Positions 23,571 to 32,497 of a stretch of 64,000 nt of DNA are shown here, one piece after another (within the stretch, counting starts at the first letter, position 1; each line of letters opens with the position of its first letter). Under the pieces are notes generated by a model, which ran no database searches, was not told where the DNA came from, and saw nothing but the letters and a program-made list of their open reading frames with translations. The stretch is from Chryseobacterium indologenes. Lineage in GTDB: Bacteria > Bacteroidota > Bacteroidia > Flavobacteriales > Weeksellaceae. The DNA is taken from positions 2,232,001 to 2,296,000 of the forward strand of contig NZ_CP018786.1 in assembly GCF_002025665.1 (NCBI RefSeq), read 5' to 3'. The position numbers were made by a program, and so were the translations under genes.

Positions 23571-24131
23571 TTATTTTAAAAAAGAATCAATTTTTGAATT
23601 CAAAACATCTTCTGTCATCATTCCAAGATATTCATCGGTTTTATCACCTTTTCTCATGAAAGTAAAAGGAATAGAACCTCCATCCCATTGCTTGAAGTTG
23701 TTGTGAAAGAAGTTTTGATCTAATTTTTGCCCATCCAGTAAGATAATATTATCTCCCAATTTATTTTCGGTGGCAAAATTCTTAACAGCACCAGCCCAAT
23801 CTGCCTTATCATCAAGGTTGACGAAAGTGAACTTTACAGGTTTTCCTTTCAACTCATCCATTTTACTTTTAAAACTTGGAATTTCTCTGATACATGGGCC
23901 ACACCAGGTGGCAAAAAAATTGGTTACATATAACGTATCATTATTTTTTGCTAAATGCTGACTTACGTTTTCAGGAGAAAGTTCTTTGGGAATAGCTGTA
24001 CTTCCTTCTGTTTCTGTAGTTTGAGATACAGAAAGAGAATCTGCAGCTGCAGTATTTTCAGATTTCTGACCTTCTTTTTTACAGCTGTACAGTGCAGTAA
24101 GAAGTAACATGGAAAAAATTATCTTCTTCAT
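23571..24131 (-). CDS. TlpA-like thioredoxin-fold lipoprotein
   Basis: A 186-residue protein with a lipobox (LLTALYSCKKE, Cys17), a Ser/Thr/Glu-rich linker to about residue 50, and a thioredoxin fold whose active site is FFATWCGPCIRE (Cys77, Cys80). The cis-Pro is in GGSIPFTFM. It is likely anchored in the membrane facing the periplasm and acts as a thiol-disulfide reductase, for example for cytochrome c maturation or repair of surface proteins. It precedes the FecCD permease gene by 24 bases. The gene is divergent from the flavin/2Fe-2S reductase. Confidence 0.9.
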   Translation of the reverse strand: MKKIIFSMLLLTALYSCKKEGQKSENTAAADSLSVSQTTETEGSTAIPKELSPENVSQHLAKNNDTLYVTNFFATWCGPCIREIPSFKSKMDELKGKPVKFTFVNLDDKADWAGAVKNFATENKLGDNIILLDGQKLDQNFFHNNFKQWDGGSIPFTFMRKGDKTDEYLGMMTEDVLNSKIDSFLK

Positions 24132-24146
24132 AAATTATTTTTTATC

Positions 24147-24154
24147 TATTTTTG
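24147..24154 (+). promoter_or_regulatory. -7 box TATTTTTG for the ferredoxin reductase gene
   Basis: Exact TAnnTTTG match, 10 bases before ATG 24165, inside the 33-base gap between two divergent genes. Confidence 0.55.
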
Positions 24155-24164
24155 AATTGAAGTT

Positions 24165-25289
24165 ATGGAACAACAAATCTATAAAGGGAAACTGATACAG
24201 TTTCATCCGTTAAAAATAGCGAAAAAGGAAGAGCTGACCAAAAATACTTTTTCTCTGGAGTTTGATATTCCTGAGAATTTAAAAGAAAATTTCAGGTTTG
24301 AGGCCGGGCAGTTCGTTAGTATACGATTTCAATCACATGGGAAAGAGGTTATTAATGATTATTCAATGACTTCAGCTCCTTATGAAGGGAAAATATGTCT
24401 GGGAATAAAGGTCAATTCCCCTGAAGGAGCCACTTCGCAGTTATTTCAAAATTATAATGTTGGTGATGAATTATGGGTGAGTGAACCTGCAGGAAGATTT
24501 ACCATTGTATCTAAACCCAGTGAATTCAGGACTATTGTTGCTTTTGCAGCCGGTATTGGAATTACCCCTATTTTAAGCCATTTCAAAAATATTCTTCACA
24601 ACGAACCCAGAACGAGATTATTCTTATTTTTTGGAAATAAAAGCTCAGACGATTTAGTCTATCGCGAGCAGTTGGATAATCTTGCCAGAACATGTGGAGA
24701 CAGGCTTCAGATATTTTACTTTTTCTCACAGGAAAAAACAGCAGACCAGTTTTTCTATGGCAGGCTGGATGAAAAGAAACTGAATCTTATTATCAACCAG
24801 ATTCTTCATTTGGATGATACAGATGAAGAATCTACCATTTGGGATGCGGTAGATGAAGTGCTTATTTGTGGGAAAGGAGAAATGATCAAAACATTGGCGA
24901 ACGCCTGCTATCACCACGGAATTCCAAAAAAGAATATCCATTTTGAACTTTTTGAAGAATTCAATGATGATATTTATCCTGTAGAAAAAGAATTTCCTCT
25001 GATTGAAAATATTGAGGTAGAATTTACCATGCTTGGAAAAAAATATACGACCCAGCTTCCTGATAATAAGGATAAAATCCTTCAACAGCTTCTGATGCAG
25101 AAGTTCCCGGTACCTTATTCGTGCAAGTCCGGAATCTGTGGAAGTTGTGAATGTTCTTTGGAGGAAGGAGAAGTGGAACTGTTGGAGAATGAGTATCTTA
25201 CCGAAAAAGAGGAAGAGCAGGGACATATTTTAGCTTGTATGTCTATTGTGAAAAGTAAAAAAATAAAGCTTAACTTTGATCTTAGTTGA
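24165..25289 (+). CDS. flavin and 2Fe-2S ferredoxin reductase, PaaE-like
   Basis: A 374-residue electron-transfer protein: FAD-binding barrel first (AGQFVSIRF; NDYSMTSAP in place of the usual RxYS), NAD(P)-binding domain next (FAAGIGITPILS, LFFGNKSSDDLVYREQL, LICGKGEM), and a C-terminal plant-type 2Fe-2S domain with Cys320, Cys325, Cys328 and Cys358 (CKSGICGSCEC ... ACMS). The order matches PaaE, the reductase of phenylacetyl-CoA epoxidase, but no paa genes are near, so the partner oxygenase is unknown. The Asp instead of Arg in the FAD motif is unusual. Its stop overlaps the next gene's start. Confidence 0.9.
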   Translation: MEQQIYKGKLIQFHPLKIAKKEELTKNTFSLEFDIPENLKENFRFEAGQFVSIRFQSHGKEVINDYSMTSAPYEGKICLGIKVNSPEGATSQLFQNYNVGDELWVSEPAGRFTIVSKPSEFRTIVAFAAGIGITPILSHFKNILHNEPRTRLFLFFGNKSSDDLVYREQLDNLARTCGDRLQIFYFFSQEKTADQFFYGRLDEKKLNLIINQILHLDDTDEESTIWDAVDEVLICGKGEMIKTLANACYHHGIPKKNIHFELFEEFNDDIYPVEKEFPLIENIEVEFTMLGKKYTTQLPDNKDKILQQLLMQKFPVPYSCKSGICGSCECSLEEGEVELLENEYLTEKEEEQGHILACMSIVKSKKIKLNFDLS

Positions 25290-25903
25290 GAATTATTAGG
25301 AACATATTTAACCTTGGATTTATATCATTGGAATTGGGAATTCTGATGATATGTTTCTGTAATGTGTGGGTTTTTGGGCTTACCAACGGGAGAACCTATA
25401 CCAAAATTTCAAAAATTCCGCCACGGGAAATTGCATTAGTTCTGGGAACATCTCCAAAAATGAGATCCGGTAAATCCAATCCTTATTTCACCAAAAGGAT
25501 GGATGCAACAGCCCTTCTTTATCATCATGGGAAAATCAAGAAAATTATAGTAAGCGGGGAGAAAAGCAAAGGTTATAACGAGCCGGGAGCAATGAAAAAC
25601 TATCTGATCAATCAGGAAGGTGTACCTGAAGATATTATTGTGGAAGATCCGAAAGGTTTTAATACGTATAAAAGTATTCTCCGTTGTAAGGACGTTTATA
25701 AGAAGAAGAATGTTATTATTGTATCTCAGGGATATCACAACCTTAGAGCATTGTTTTTTGCGAGAAATAATGATATGAATGCTTTGGGCTTTGATGCGCA
25801 GGATGTCACAAAACCTGAAAGTTTCTACAGAAACCAGACGAGGGAAATCCTCGCCCGTGTGATTGCTGTAGTGTATTTTATTTTAGGTGTTTCTCCGGAT
25901 TAG
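25286..25903 (+). CDS. SanA/YdcF-like DUF218 membrane protein
   Basis: A 205-residue protein with one N-terminal membrane span (LGFISLELGILMICFCNVWVF is its core in part) followed by the DUF218 fold: IALVLGTSPK, YFTKRMDATALLY, IIVSGEKSKGYNEPGAMKNYL, STK-like FNTYKSILRCKD and VIIVSQGYHNLRALF. E. coli SanA helps the envelope barrier against large antibiotics such as vancomycin; that role is inferred here. The start is TTG at 25286, overlapping the TGA of the reductase gene; the next ATG would remove half of the membrane span. It ends in a 4-base overlap with the convergent tamL stop. Confidence 0.85.
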   Translation: MRIIRNIFNLGFISLELGILMICFCNVWVFGLTNGRTYTKISKIPPREIALVLGTSPKMRSGKSNPYFTKRMDATALLYHHGKIKKIIVSGEKSKGYNEPGAMKNYLINQEGVPEDIIVEDPKGFNTYKSILRCKDVYKKKNVIIVSQGYHNLRALFFARNNDMNALGFDAQDVTKPESFYRNQTREILARVIAVVYFILGVSPD

Positions 25904-28509
25904 AAAGGATATCCGAATGCGATATTAACTGTTGGTTTGAAAGGCTGTATGTTTTTGAATCTCCATCGGTCACCTTCAGGTTTATTCGGGTCATAGATCT
26001 TGTAAGCAAGGTCAATTCTTGCAGTAACGTAAGCGATATTCAATCTTAATCCGAATCCACTTCCGATACCTACTTGTTTCCAGAACTTACCGAATTTAAA
26101 TTCATCTCCATAGCCGTCATTATAGTTACGAAGACTCCATGTATTCCCGATATCGGTAAATAAAGCTCCTTCGTAAGTTTTATTGAAAGGAATTCTATAT
26201 TCAATATTGGTGGTAAGTTTTACATTGTCCGTCATATAGGTACGAACTCTTTCATCCACCTGAGAATCTGCAGGACCTAATCCCCCAAAGGCTACCCAGG
26301 CTCTGATATCATTGGAACCTCCATTGAAATAAGACTTGATGATGGGCATATCCTGAGAGTTGCCAAAAGGAATTCCAACTCCGATAAACTGACGAAGTAC
26401 TAACGTCTGATTTCCGTTAAACTTGAAATACTTTCTAGTGTCAATATCAAATTTTACAAATTGTGCATAAGGCAACCCGAAAATAGTTCTCTGTGGACCA
26501 GTAACAATACCTCCGTCATTATCTTTTTTATTGAATAAGCTTAAGATGTTACCTGCAAGCTCTACTTTTCCGTTAAAATAAAATGCATTGGGATATTCTT
26601 TTTTTCCAATTTCACTATATACAAAGTTGTAGATCATGGAAGAAATAAGGACATCCTGAGTTTGTCTGTCTTTGTTGACCAATGTTCCTCTGAATGCTGT
26701 CAGAAGATCTGTACCTTGCTGGTTAAGACTCGCACGGTAAGCATCGTTCTCGATAATTTTCTTGGAAACCTCATCTACGCTGAGTTTTCCATCTTTATAA
26801 TCTTGTCCGGTTTGTGCAGTTTCAGGGCTAAACATAAAATAATTTCCGAAGACTTCATCTTTTACCCTTCCGTCATTTACAAAATAATCGTAGTAAGCAT
26901 CTTTATTTTTCGTCAGACTGACCTGAGTATTGAATAATGTAAGCTTATGATATACCTGATCATTAACACTTGCCTGATAATTCAATCCTGTATTAAAAAT
27001 TAACCTTCCCAAACCAATGTTATTCTGTATGGATGCCCCCAGCAAAATAGATGATGTAGGGGTATATCGTTTAGGAATAAATCTATAATAATTAAAAGGC
27101 AATAAAAGCCTCGGGAAATTCAAAGATGTCTGAGCTGATATTTCGTACGCAGCCACTCTTTTACTGATGTCTTTTGTACTTCTGATAGAACCAAATGTTC
27201 CTGAAAGGCTCGTCGAAAGGTTCTCTGCCCCTCTAAAAACATTTCGGGTAGTAAGGTCCACAGAAGGAGTGATTCCCAGATTTAAAACCTGAGAATAATT
27301 GATATCTGTTCCCACTTTAAGTTCATACTTAGGAAGTGGTTTCAGTACATATAAAACATCCACAATGCTGTCGTTAGGAGAAGTCATTCCACCTTGTCTC
27401 AGAGAGTCTCTTGCTTTAACGATGCTAAAGTTATTCATCGATAAAAGATTTCTCTTGGTTACGTCCAGTTTCGTTTGGTCAAAAACCTTTTTGCTGTCTG
27501 GAATAATAGCCCTCCATATGGATGAAAGTTTGTATTTATCATTCACTGTATGGAATCTTATTCTCCTTAAGCTGTCTTTCTTTGTATTTTTAGGATAATC
27601 TCCAGGTTCATCCACAATGGCAACGTCAATATTTCCAAAAGTGGCTATTTTATAAGGCGTATCCAGAGAATCTTTATGAATTTCCAGGGTTAATGGAACC
27701 TGTTTTCTGCTTTTAAGAGAATCGGCCACAAAATAAACTTCATCATTGGAAGCATTGAATCTGTAGAAACCAAATTCTCTCATCAGATCAGTAATCCTGG
27801 TAACCTCTCTTTCCAAAACGGTCTGGTCAAGAATCTGTCCTGATCTCACAAGACTTCTGTTCAGATTATAGTTGTAATATCCTTTGATTCCCTGATCCGG
27901 AATGTTATAGAAATAATCCTTGATGCGCGTAGGCTCGTTATGCTTGATCGAATAATTAACAGATGCTTTTTTGGAAGCAGAATCCAGTGTATGATTGAAT
28001 TTTACATCAGCATCCCAAAATCCTCTGTAGGTAAGTCTTTTCTTGATAGATTCAGCACTTTTTTCACTTCTGGTCTGATCAAGAATTACTGGTGCTGTAC
28101 CCCAATTGTGCAGTAAACGGTCAAAAAGAAGACTTTTTCCGACACTACTTTTCATATTATATTTAAGGAATAAAGAGTCTCTCAGTTTCTGATTTCTCAT
28201 CTCACCGGGATAGGTCATATATTCATTAAGTATAGTATCGTATTTCGTATCTGCCATATTGTAGAGTAGTAAACTCAATGGCATGAAAAGAAACTGCTTT
28301 TTATTGGGCTTTTGCTGGATGTAATCTTTCAGTTCCTCATCGAAAAATTCTCTCTTATCCTCGAACTCTAAACTGTTCTTGGTAAGCAGATATTCGCCTT
28401 CAGGAACTTTTTTTGTCGTACTACAAGCATAAAGGAGACCAACAAATGTTGCAAATGAGATAATTTTATAATATTTTTGAGGAGAATTCTTATAATGCTT
28501 ACAGCTCAT
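25900..28509 (-). CDS. tamL: TamL-type BamA/TamA family outer-membrane lipoprotein
   Basis: An 869-residue protein with a lipobox at Cys29 (GLLYACSTTKKVPEGEYLL), several POTRA-like segments (about 30-430) and a C-terminal Omp85 barrel (GGSNDIRAWVAFGGLGPADSQ is the conserved xRGY-like loop region; ends VNIAFGYPF). TamL is the lipidated TamA counterpart in Bacteroidota and works with TamB in outer-membrane assembly. No tamB gene lies in the window. Start ATG 28509 overlaps the first codons of the divergent RNA methyltransferase; a TATTTTTG box (28552-28559, minus) inside that gene fits as its promoter. Confidence 0.92.
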   Translation of the reverse strand: MSCKHYKNSPQKYYKIISFATFVGLLYACSTTKKVPEGEYLLTKNSLEFEDKREFFDEELKDYIQQKPNKKQFLFMPLSLLLYNMADTKYDTILNEYMTYPGEMRNQKLRDSLFLKYNMKSSVGKSLLFDRLLHNWGTAPVILDQTRSEKSAESIKKRLTYRGFWDADVKFNHTLDSASKKASVNYSIKHNEPTRIKDYFYNIPDQGIKGYYNYNLNRSLVRSGQILDQTVLEREVTRITDLMREFGFYRFNASNDEVYFVADSLKSRKQVPLTLEIHKDSLDTPYKIATFGNIDVAIVDEPGDYPKNTKKDSLRRIRFHTVNDKYKLSSIWRAIIPDSKKVFDQTKLDVTKRNLLSMNNFSIVKARDSLRQGGMTSPNDSIVDVLYVLKPLPKYELKVGTDINYSQVLNLGITPSVDLTTRNVFRGAENLSTSLSGTFGSIRSTKDISKRVAAYEISAQTSLNFPRLLLPFNYYRFIPKRYTPTSSILLGASIQNNIGLGRLIFNTGLNYQASVNDQVYHKLTLFNTQVSLTKNKDAYYDYFVNDGRVKDEVFGNYFMFSPETAQTGQDYKDGKLSVDEVSKKIIENDAYRASLNQQGTDLLTAFRGTLVNKDRQTQDVLISSMIYNFVYSEIGKKEYPNAFYFNGKVELAGNILSLFNKKDNDGGIVTGPQRTIFGLPYAQFVKFDIDTRKYFKFNGNQTLVLRQFIGVGIPFGNSQDMPIIKSYFNGGSNDIRAWVAFGGLGPADSQVDERVRTYMTDNVKLTTNIEYRIPFNKTYEGALFTDIGNTWSLRNYNDGYGDEFKFGKFWKQVGIGSGFGLRLNIAYVTARIDLAYKIYDPNKPEGDRWRFKNIQPFKPTVNIAFGYPF
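28472..28479 (+). promoter_or_regulatory. -7 box TATTTTTG for the RNA methyltransferase gene, inside tamL
   Basis: Exact TAnnTTTG match 15 bases before ATG 28495, located within the first codons of the oppositely oriented tamL gene. Confidence 0.6.
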
Positions 28510-29220
28510 ACAATAAAAGTTTTACAATCTTTAGATAAAAAGAAGTTCAGACAAAAATACAATTTGTTTTTGGTTGAAGGTAATAAAATCATTTGTGAAC
28601 TTTTTAATTCTAACTTTAAAGTTAAAGAAATATTATCAACCGATCCACAAAAATTGGACCGTAGTGATATCCCTGTTACCCATATCTCTGAAAATGAATT
28701 GAAAAAAATCAGTTTTCTTAAAACACCAAAAGATTCTGTGGCGGTATGTTATCTTGCCGATGAAGAAAAATGGGAAGATAAGAATATACAATTGGTTTTG
28801 GATGGAATACAGGATCCTGGAAATCTTGGAACTATTATACGATTGGCAGACTGGTTCGGAATTGAACAGATTATCTGCAGTGAAGATACCGTAGATGTGT
28901 ACAATCCGAAAGTAATTCAGGCGACAATGGGCTCATTTACCAGAGTAAATGTGGTGTATACTGATCTTGTGGAATATCTTTCTAAGACAGAGAATGTGAA
29001 TATCGGAACAGATATGGAAGGAGAGAATATTTACACCTTTGAAAAACCGGAAAAGATTAATCTCATTTTAGGAAACGAAGGAAACGGGATGAGACAGGAA
29101 ACGGAGAAGCTTTTACAAAAAAGTATCAGTATTCCGAGGTTTGGAAAATCCCAGTCTACAGAAAGCCTGAATGTATCAATGGCTGCAGGGATTATTTTAG
29201 GACAGTTATTTTCAAAATAG
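28495..29220 (+). CDS. TrmH/SpoU-family RNA 2'-O-methyltransferase
   Basis: From ATG 28495 the protein has 241 residues. The N-terminal substrate-binding domain (KKKFRQKYNLFLVEGNKIICEL) is followed by the knotted SPOUT fold: LDGIQDPGNLGTIIRLADWFG (motif 1), LILGNEGNGMRQE (motif 2) and IPRFGKSQSTESLNVSMAAGI (motif 3). It should methylate a ribose in rRNA or tRNA; the exact site is unknown. A TTG at 28477 would lengthen it but lies in the promoter box. The first 15 bases overlap the start of tamL head to head. Confidence 0.93.
   Translation: MLTAHTIKVLQSLDKKKFRQKYNLFLVEGNKIICELFNSNFKVKEILSTDPQKLDRSDIPVTHISENELKKISFLKTPKDSVAVCYLADEEKWEDKNIQLVLDGIQDPGNLGTIIRLADWFGIEQIICSEDTVDVYNPKVIQATMGSFTRVNVVYTDLVEYLSKTENVNIGTDMEGENIYTFEKPEKINLILGNEGNGMRQETEKLLQKSISIPRFGKSQSTESLNVSMAAGIILGQLFSK
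28552..28559 (-). promoter_or_regulatory. -7 box TATTTTTG for tamL, inside the RNA methyltransferase gene
   Basis: CAAAAATA on the plus strand reads TATTTTTG on the minus strand, 42 bases before the tamL ATG. Confidence 0.5.
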
Positions 29221-29223
29221 AAA

Positions 29224-29291
29224 ATCAGAAACCAGAGGTTAAAAGTTATTGTAAAGTATTACTGAATAGTATCTAGCGCCTGGTTTCTGAT
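29224..29291. repeat. inverted repeat between the methyltransferase and the stress cluster
   Basis: ATCAGAAACCAG (29224-29235) and CTGGTTTCTGAT (29280-29291) are perfect 12-base arms 44 bases apart, between two convergent genes. The spacing is too long for an ordinary terminator; it looks like a dispersed repeat of the kind seen again at 59778-59846. Confidence 0.6.
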
Positions 29292-29300
29292 ATCTGATTT

Positions 29301-29801
29301 TTATATCAATTGTTCCATACTTGAAACACTTTTGTTTTTCTGATAGACCTCCATTTTCTTTCTGACATATTTCAGAGCAATAGGGGCAAGGTAAATCAAT
29401 GCCGCACCAATCAGTTTTTTCTTCCAGTTGGAGCTTTTCATATTCTTTTTGGCATAGTTTCCTACGATAGCGGTTACTCCCAGTTTAACAAGACCATCGG
29501 TAATGTTTCCTCCTTTGAATGCGGAGCTGGCAATTCCTACAGCTGTATTTTTGCTGATCAGAAGATCTTTCACCTCTGAAGTAAGCTGTTTGGCAATGAC
29601 ATCCTTTCTTAAAACTACTTTTTCATCACCGTCTTCATCAATCTTTTCCTGAAGATACTGATCACTTAAACCATTGGTAAATGCACTTAGGCTTTCTTTT
29701 GTATTTTTGAAGGTAAGAAGATTTTCCAGATCACTTATTTCACCCTGGAGCAGTTTTTTCTTTCTTCTTAATTCTTCTATGCTCTCGTATTTTCTGCCCA
29801 T
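29301..29801 (-). CDS. hypothetical protein with N-terminal coiled coil and small hydrophobic segment
   Basis: A 166-residue protein. Residues 1-35 form a charged coiled coil (EELRRKKKLLQGEISDLENLL), followed by a charged middle part and a C-terminal basic amphipathic region with one moderately hydrophobic stretch (LIGAALIYLAPIALKYVRKK). It is probably membrane-associated. Not recognised as a family. It starts three bases after the DUF1469 gene, which follows the YtxH gene; the trio is a common Bacteroidota cluster thought to relate to envelope or stress physiology, so a shared role is inferred. Confidence 0.75.
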   Translation of the reverse strand: MGRKYESIEELRRKKKLLQGEISDLENLLTFKNTKESLSAFTNGLSDQYLQEKIDEDGDEKVVLRKDVIAKQLTSEVKDLLISKNTAVGIASSAFKGGNITDGLVKLGVTAIVGNYAKKNMKSSNWKKKLIGAALIYLAPIALKYVRKKMEVYQKNKSVSSMEQLI

Positions 29802-29804
29802 AGT

Positions 29805-30113
29805 TTAATGATTTAAAAATTTAATAACCTGATCTGCAACAGTATTGACAATCTTAGTTTTGAAGGCAACCACAAACGCCATTACCAACGCATAAAATGC
29901 TGCCACAATCAGGAATCCATATGAGTAATTATCCAGTGCTTTTCCAATAAGGAAAGCAATTCCAAAATTGAAAAGGATAATAAAAAAAGCAAAAGCAACA
30001 AGCAGTACTACAAAGTAAGTAATGAGCCCAGCAGAAAGTGACGACTTTTCAGTCGCTTCAATTTTCAGAAGATCTATTCTCTTGGAGGCGTATTCTTTAA
30101 TAGTTTCTATCAT
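29805..30113 (-). CDS. DUF1469 / phage-holin-superfamily III-like membrane protein
   Basis: A 102-residue protein with two hydrophobic hairpins (LITYFVVLLVAFAFFIILF and FGIAFLIGKAL; GFLIVAAFYALVMAFVVAF) after a charged amphipathic N-terminus. This is the DUF1469 (YqjE-like) pattern. Despite the holin label of the superfamily there are no phage genes nearby; these proteins occur with YtxH-like proteins in non-phage clusters. Likely inner-membrane, of unknown function. Confidence 0.82.
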   Translation of the reverse strand: MIETIKEYASKRIDLLKIEATEKSSLSAGLITYFVVLLVAFAFFIILFNFGIAFLIGKALDNYSYGFLIVAAFYALVMAFVVAFKTKIVNTVADQVIKFLNH

Positions 30114-30136
30114 TGTTTTTTTTTAAAGTTACAAAA

Positions 30137-30164
30137 AAAGGAACTTTCGCACAAAAGTTCCTTT
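30137..30164 (-). terminator. terminator or attenuator after the YtxH gene
   Basis: AAAGGAACTT (30137-30146) pairs with AAGTTCCTTT (30155-30164); a run of T follows on the minus strand. It lies between the YtxH gene and the DUF1469 gene, so it may lower expression of the two downstream genes rather than end the cluster. Confidence 0.8.
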
Positions 30165-30194
30165 CCGTAATTTACTTAAAAAAAGATAAATTAC

Positions 30195-30545
30195 TTATTT
30201 TTTCAGATCATTCAGTTCCGCTTCTACATCTTTTGCCAAATCTGCAGTTTTAGAAACAATCTGATCTTTGTATTTATCATATCCGTCTTTCACAGTATGT
30301 GCTACGCTACTTGCCGTTTCTTTGAAAGTAGAAGAAATATTGCCATATTGGTCTTTTACTTTTTCAGAAACCTCTCCGTATTTATTTTTTGCCTGATCTT
30401 TAAGATCATTTGCTTTAGTTTTGATTTTTTTTCTGGTTTCTTTACCTTCTTCCGGTGCGTATAACATTCCTAAGATTACACCTGCCGCAGCACCTGCAAG
30501 AAGTCCTGCCAATATACCTGCTGTATTATTTCCTTTTCTAGACAT
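30195..30545 (-). CDS. YtxH domain-containing protein
   Basis: A 116-residue protein with the YtxH signature: a Gly/Ala-rich membrane hairpin near the N-terminus (GILAGLLAGAAAGVILGMLYAPEEGKETR) is shown in part by LLAGAAAGVILGMLYAPEEG, followed by a long amphipathic Lys/Asp-rich helix (KTKANDLKDQAKNKYGEV). Homologues are induced by general stress in several phyla. First gene of a three-gene leftward cluster with a DUF1469 protein and a coiled-coil protein. Upstream TAnnTTTG box not obvious. Confidence 0.85.
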   Translation of the reverse strand: MSRKGNNTAGILAGLLAGAAAGVILGMLYAPEEGKETRKKIKTKANDLKDQAKNKYGEVSEKVKDQYGNISSTFKETASSVAHTVKDGYDKYKDQIVSKTADLAKDVEAELNDLKK

Positions 30546-30640
30546 TTTAAGTTTTTTAATAATTAATAATAAATTAGTTTTTACAGTAATAAAACTTACA
30601 ATTTGTATACCAAAGGAGGCCTGAAGCCTATTAAAAATTG

Positions 30641-31315
30641 TTAAATCTTTTTGATGTGAGATAAAATAACTTCTATGGTTTCCTTTTTGGTGAGTGCAGA
30701 ATTATCAATTACGATAGCATCGTCAGCCTGTTTCAATGGGGCTATTTCACGCTCACTATCGATCTTGTCACGTTCTATAAGGTTTTGCTTTACCTGTTCT
30801 TTATCTGCTTCTATTCCCAGACCTTTCAGTTCCAGAAACCTTCTGTTGGTTCTTTCGTCAATGCTGGCAGTAAGAAAGAATTTATAGTCTGCATTTGGCA
30901 GAACTACTGTCCCAATGTCACGCCCGTCCATAATAACACCTCCTTTTTCTGCCAAAGTGCGCTGTGATTGCAGTAAGAAATCTCTTACTTCTTTCTGTTT
31001 GGCAACAAGGCTTACGTTGTCAGATACGATATTGGTTCGGATTTCCTTAGAGATATCTGTGTCATTAAGGAAAAGAATAAGGGTGCCATCGTTGTTTTTA
31101 AACTCAAGTTTGATTTGATTAAAAGAAGAGAACAGTGTATTCAGATCAATCTCACCGTTTTCATTCAGACAATGCTGCAAAGCATACCAGGTAACTCCTC
31201 TGTAAAGCGCTCCTGTATCCATATGAATAAGTCCCAGTTTATCAGCAATGACTTTAGAGATAGAACTTTTTCCGGTAGACGAGTACCCATCGATAGCAAT
31301 TACAGGTTTTTTCAT
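30641..31315 (-). CDS. cmk: cytidylate kinase
   Basis: A 224-residue nucleotide kinase with the P-loop IDGYSSTGKSSISK near residue 8, the CMP-binding segment HMDTGALYRGVTWYAL, GGVIMDGRDIGTVVLPNADYKFFL and the lid Arg cluster RTNRRFLELKG and IERDKIDSERE. It phosphorylates CMP and dCMP. It follows porQ by 84 bases on the same strand; porQ-cmk adjacency is usual in Bacteroidota. A weak hairpin lies beyond the stop. Confidence 0.95.
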   Translation of the reverse strand: MKKPVIAIDGYSSTGKSSISKVIADKLGLIHMDTGALYRGVTWYALQHCLNENGEIDLNTLFSSFNQIKLEFKNNDGTLILFLNDTDISKEIRTNIVSDNVSLVAKQKEVRDFLLQSQRTLAEKGGVIMDGRDIGTVVLPNADYKFFLTASIDERTNRRFLELKGLGIEADKEQVKQNLIERDKIDSEREIAPLKQADDAIVIDNSALTKKETIEVILSHIKKI

Positions 31316-31399
31316 ACTGCAAATTTCAAGATTTTTTTTAGAAAATCAAGAAGAAGTAACAAATTTTCGGAATAATTAAGAAATTTCCAGTCAGGAAGG

Positions 31400-32392
31400 T
31401 TATTCTCCTCTGTGGCTGGAAAGGTCCATGGAAATCCCTATCTGATTGACATTCGAAGAGTTGTGGTATCTTACATGGGCGTAATCAATACGGAATCTGG
31501 AAACTTTAACTCCAAATCCTGCAGAAAGTCCTGAGAAGTTTCTCTGATCTGCAACCGCCAGTTCATTTCCTCTTTTTACATTATAGCCCAGTCTGATGTT
31601 GAAGTTTTTTTCCGGAAACAATTCTGCTCCCAATGAAAAGTGGTCTGCAATCTTTCTGCCGGCTCCTACTTTTTGCCCATCCAGATTTTCCTCAGAAGAA
31701 ATATCAAACTTCTGAAGATCATGGGCTGTAATTGTGATGGCAAGAGGGAAGTTCTTGATTATTCTGGTGTATCCCAGATCAACTCTGAAAGGAAGATTCT
31801 CTCTTGTTCCGTTAAAAGATTTCAGCTGAAAACCAAAATTTCTCATCACAAGAGATAGTACTTCTTTGTTCTTTTTATTATGATAGGTAATTCCCGCTGT
31901 TCCTGAGATGGCGGAAGAAGTATAGTTGTCAATTTTTGAGGTAATGAAATTAAGTCCTCCACCAATCGTCCAGTCTTCTTCAAACTGGTAGGCATAGCCT
32001 GCACCAATCGCTACATCTGAAGCTTTAAATTCTCCGTTTTCAAAACCGCTTTCATCCGTCCTCGGAATACTTCCATAGCTCATATACCTTGCATTGATGG
32101 TAGCCATGTGGCCATTCTCAAAGTCTTTGGCATAAGCAATAGTTCCGTATTTCGAATCGGCAAGGTAAGCCGTTGCATTTACAGAAAGCTGTTTATCAGA
32201 ATCTTTGTTTAACAGGGCAGGGTTTGCAATAGCAAAGGAAACATCATAATCTCTTATCGAAATTGCATCGCCACCCAAAGCAGCCTGTCTTGCAGATACA
32301 GGCACATTTAAGAACGGATAAACATTTGTTCCTGTTTGTGCATAAGAAACAATTCCTGATAGAAATAATGAAAAAATGATAATTTTCTTCAA
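31400..32392 (-). CDS. porQ: type IX secretion system protein PorQ
   Basis: A 330-residue outer-membrane barrel of the PorV/PorQ (FadL-like) group: signal peptide ending SYAQ, then the PorQ start TNVYPFLNVPVSARQAALGG and ANPALLNKD, with a C-terminal strand INQIGISMDLSSHRG. PorQ works with PorU, PorV and PorZ in the surface attachment complex that processes T9SS cargo. Its presence implies a T9SS and probably gliding or secreted enzymes. Position next to cmk supports the call. A TATTTTTG box lies at 32411-32418 on the minus strand. Confidence 0.92.
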   Translation of the reverse strand: MKKIIIFSLFLSGIVSYAQTGTNVYPFLNVPVSARQAALGGDAISIRDYDVSFAIANPALLNKDSDKQLSVNATAYLADSKYGTIAYAKDFENGHMATINARYMSYGSIPRTDESGFENGEFKASDVAIGAGYAYQFEEDWTIGGGLNFITSKIDNYTSSAISGTAGITYHNKKNKEVLSLVMRNFGFQLKSFNGTRENLPFRVDLGYTRIIKNFPLAITITAHDLQKFDISSEENLDGQKVGAGRKIADHFSLGAELFPEKNFNIRLGYNVKRGNELAVADQRNFSGLSAGFGVKVSRFRIDYAHVRYHNSSNVNQIGISMDLSSHRGE

Positions 32393-32410
32393 CTCAATTT
32401 ATAATTAATG

Positions 32411-32418
32411 CAAAAATA
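32411..32418 (-). promoter_or_regulatory. -7 box TATTTTTG for porQ-cmk
   Basis: Exact TAnnTTTG match on the minus strand, 19 bases before the porQ ATG. Confidence 0.6.
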
Positions 32419-32497
32419 ATCCTTTTTCGTACTTTTCAAAATATTTCTTACATTATTTCTATTTAAATATTTTTCTTTTATCAATATCATTAATGAT

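Noticed and set aside
24165..25289. Assignment of the reductase to phenylacetate degradation
   Set aside because: The domain order fits PaaE but no paaABCDE genes are present, and the FAD motif is altered, so only the general class is called.
29805..30113. Holin-like protein as a hint of a prophage
   Set aside because: It sits in a YtxH/DUF1469 cluster common in non-phage DNA and no phage structural or integrase gene is nearby.
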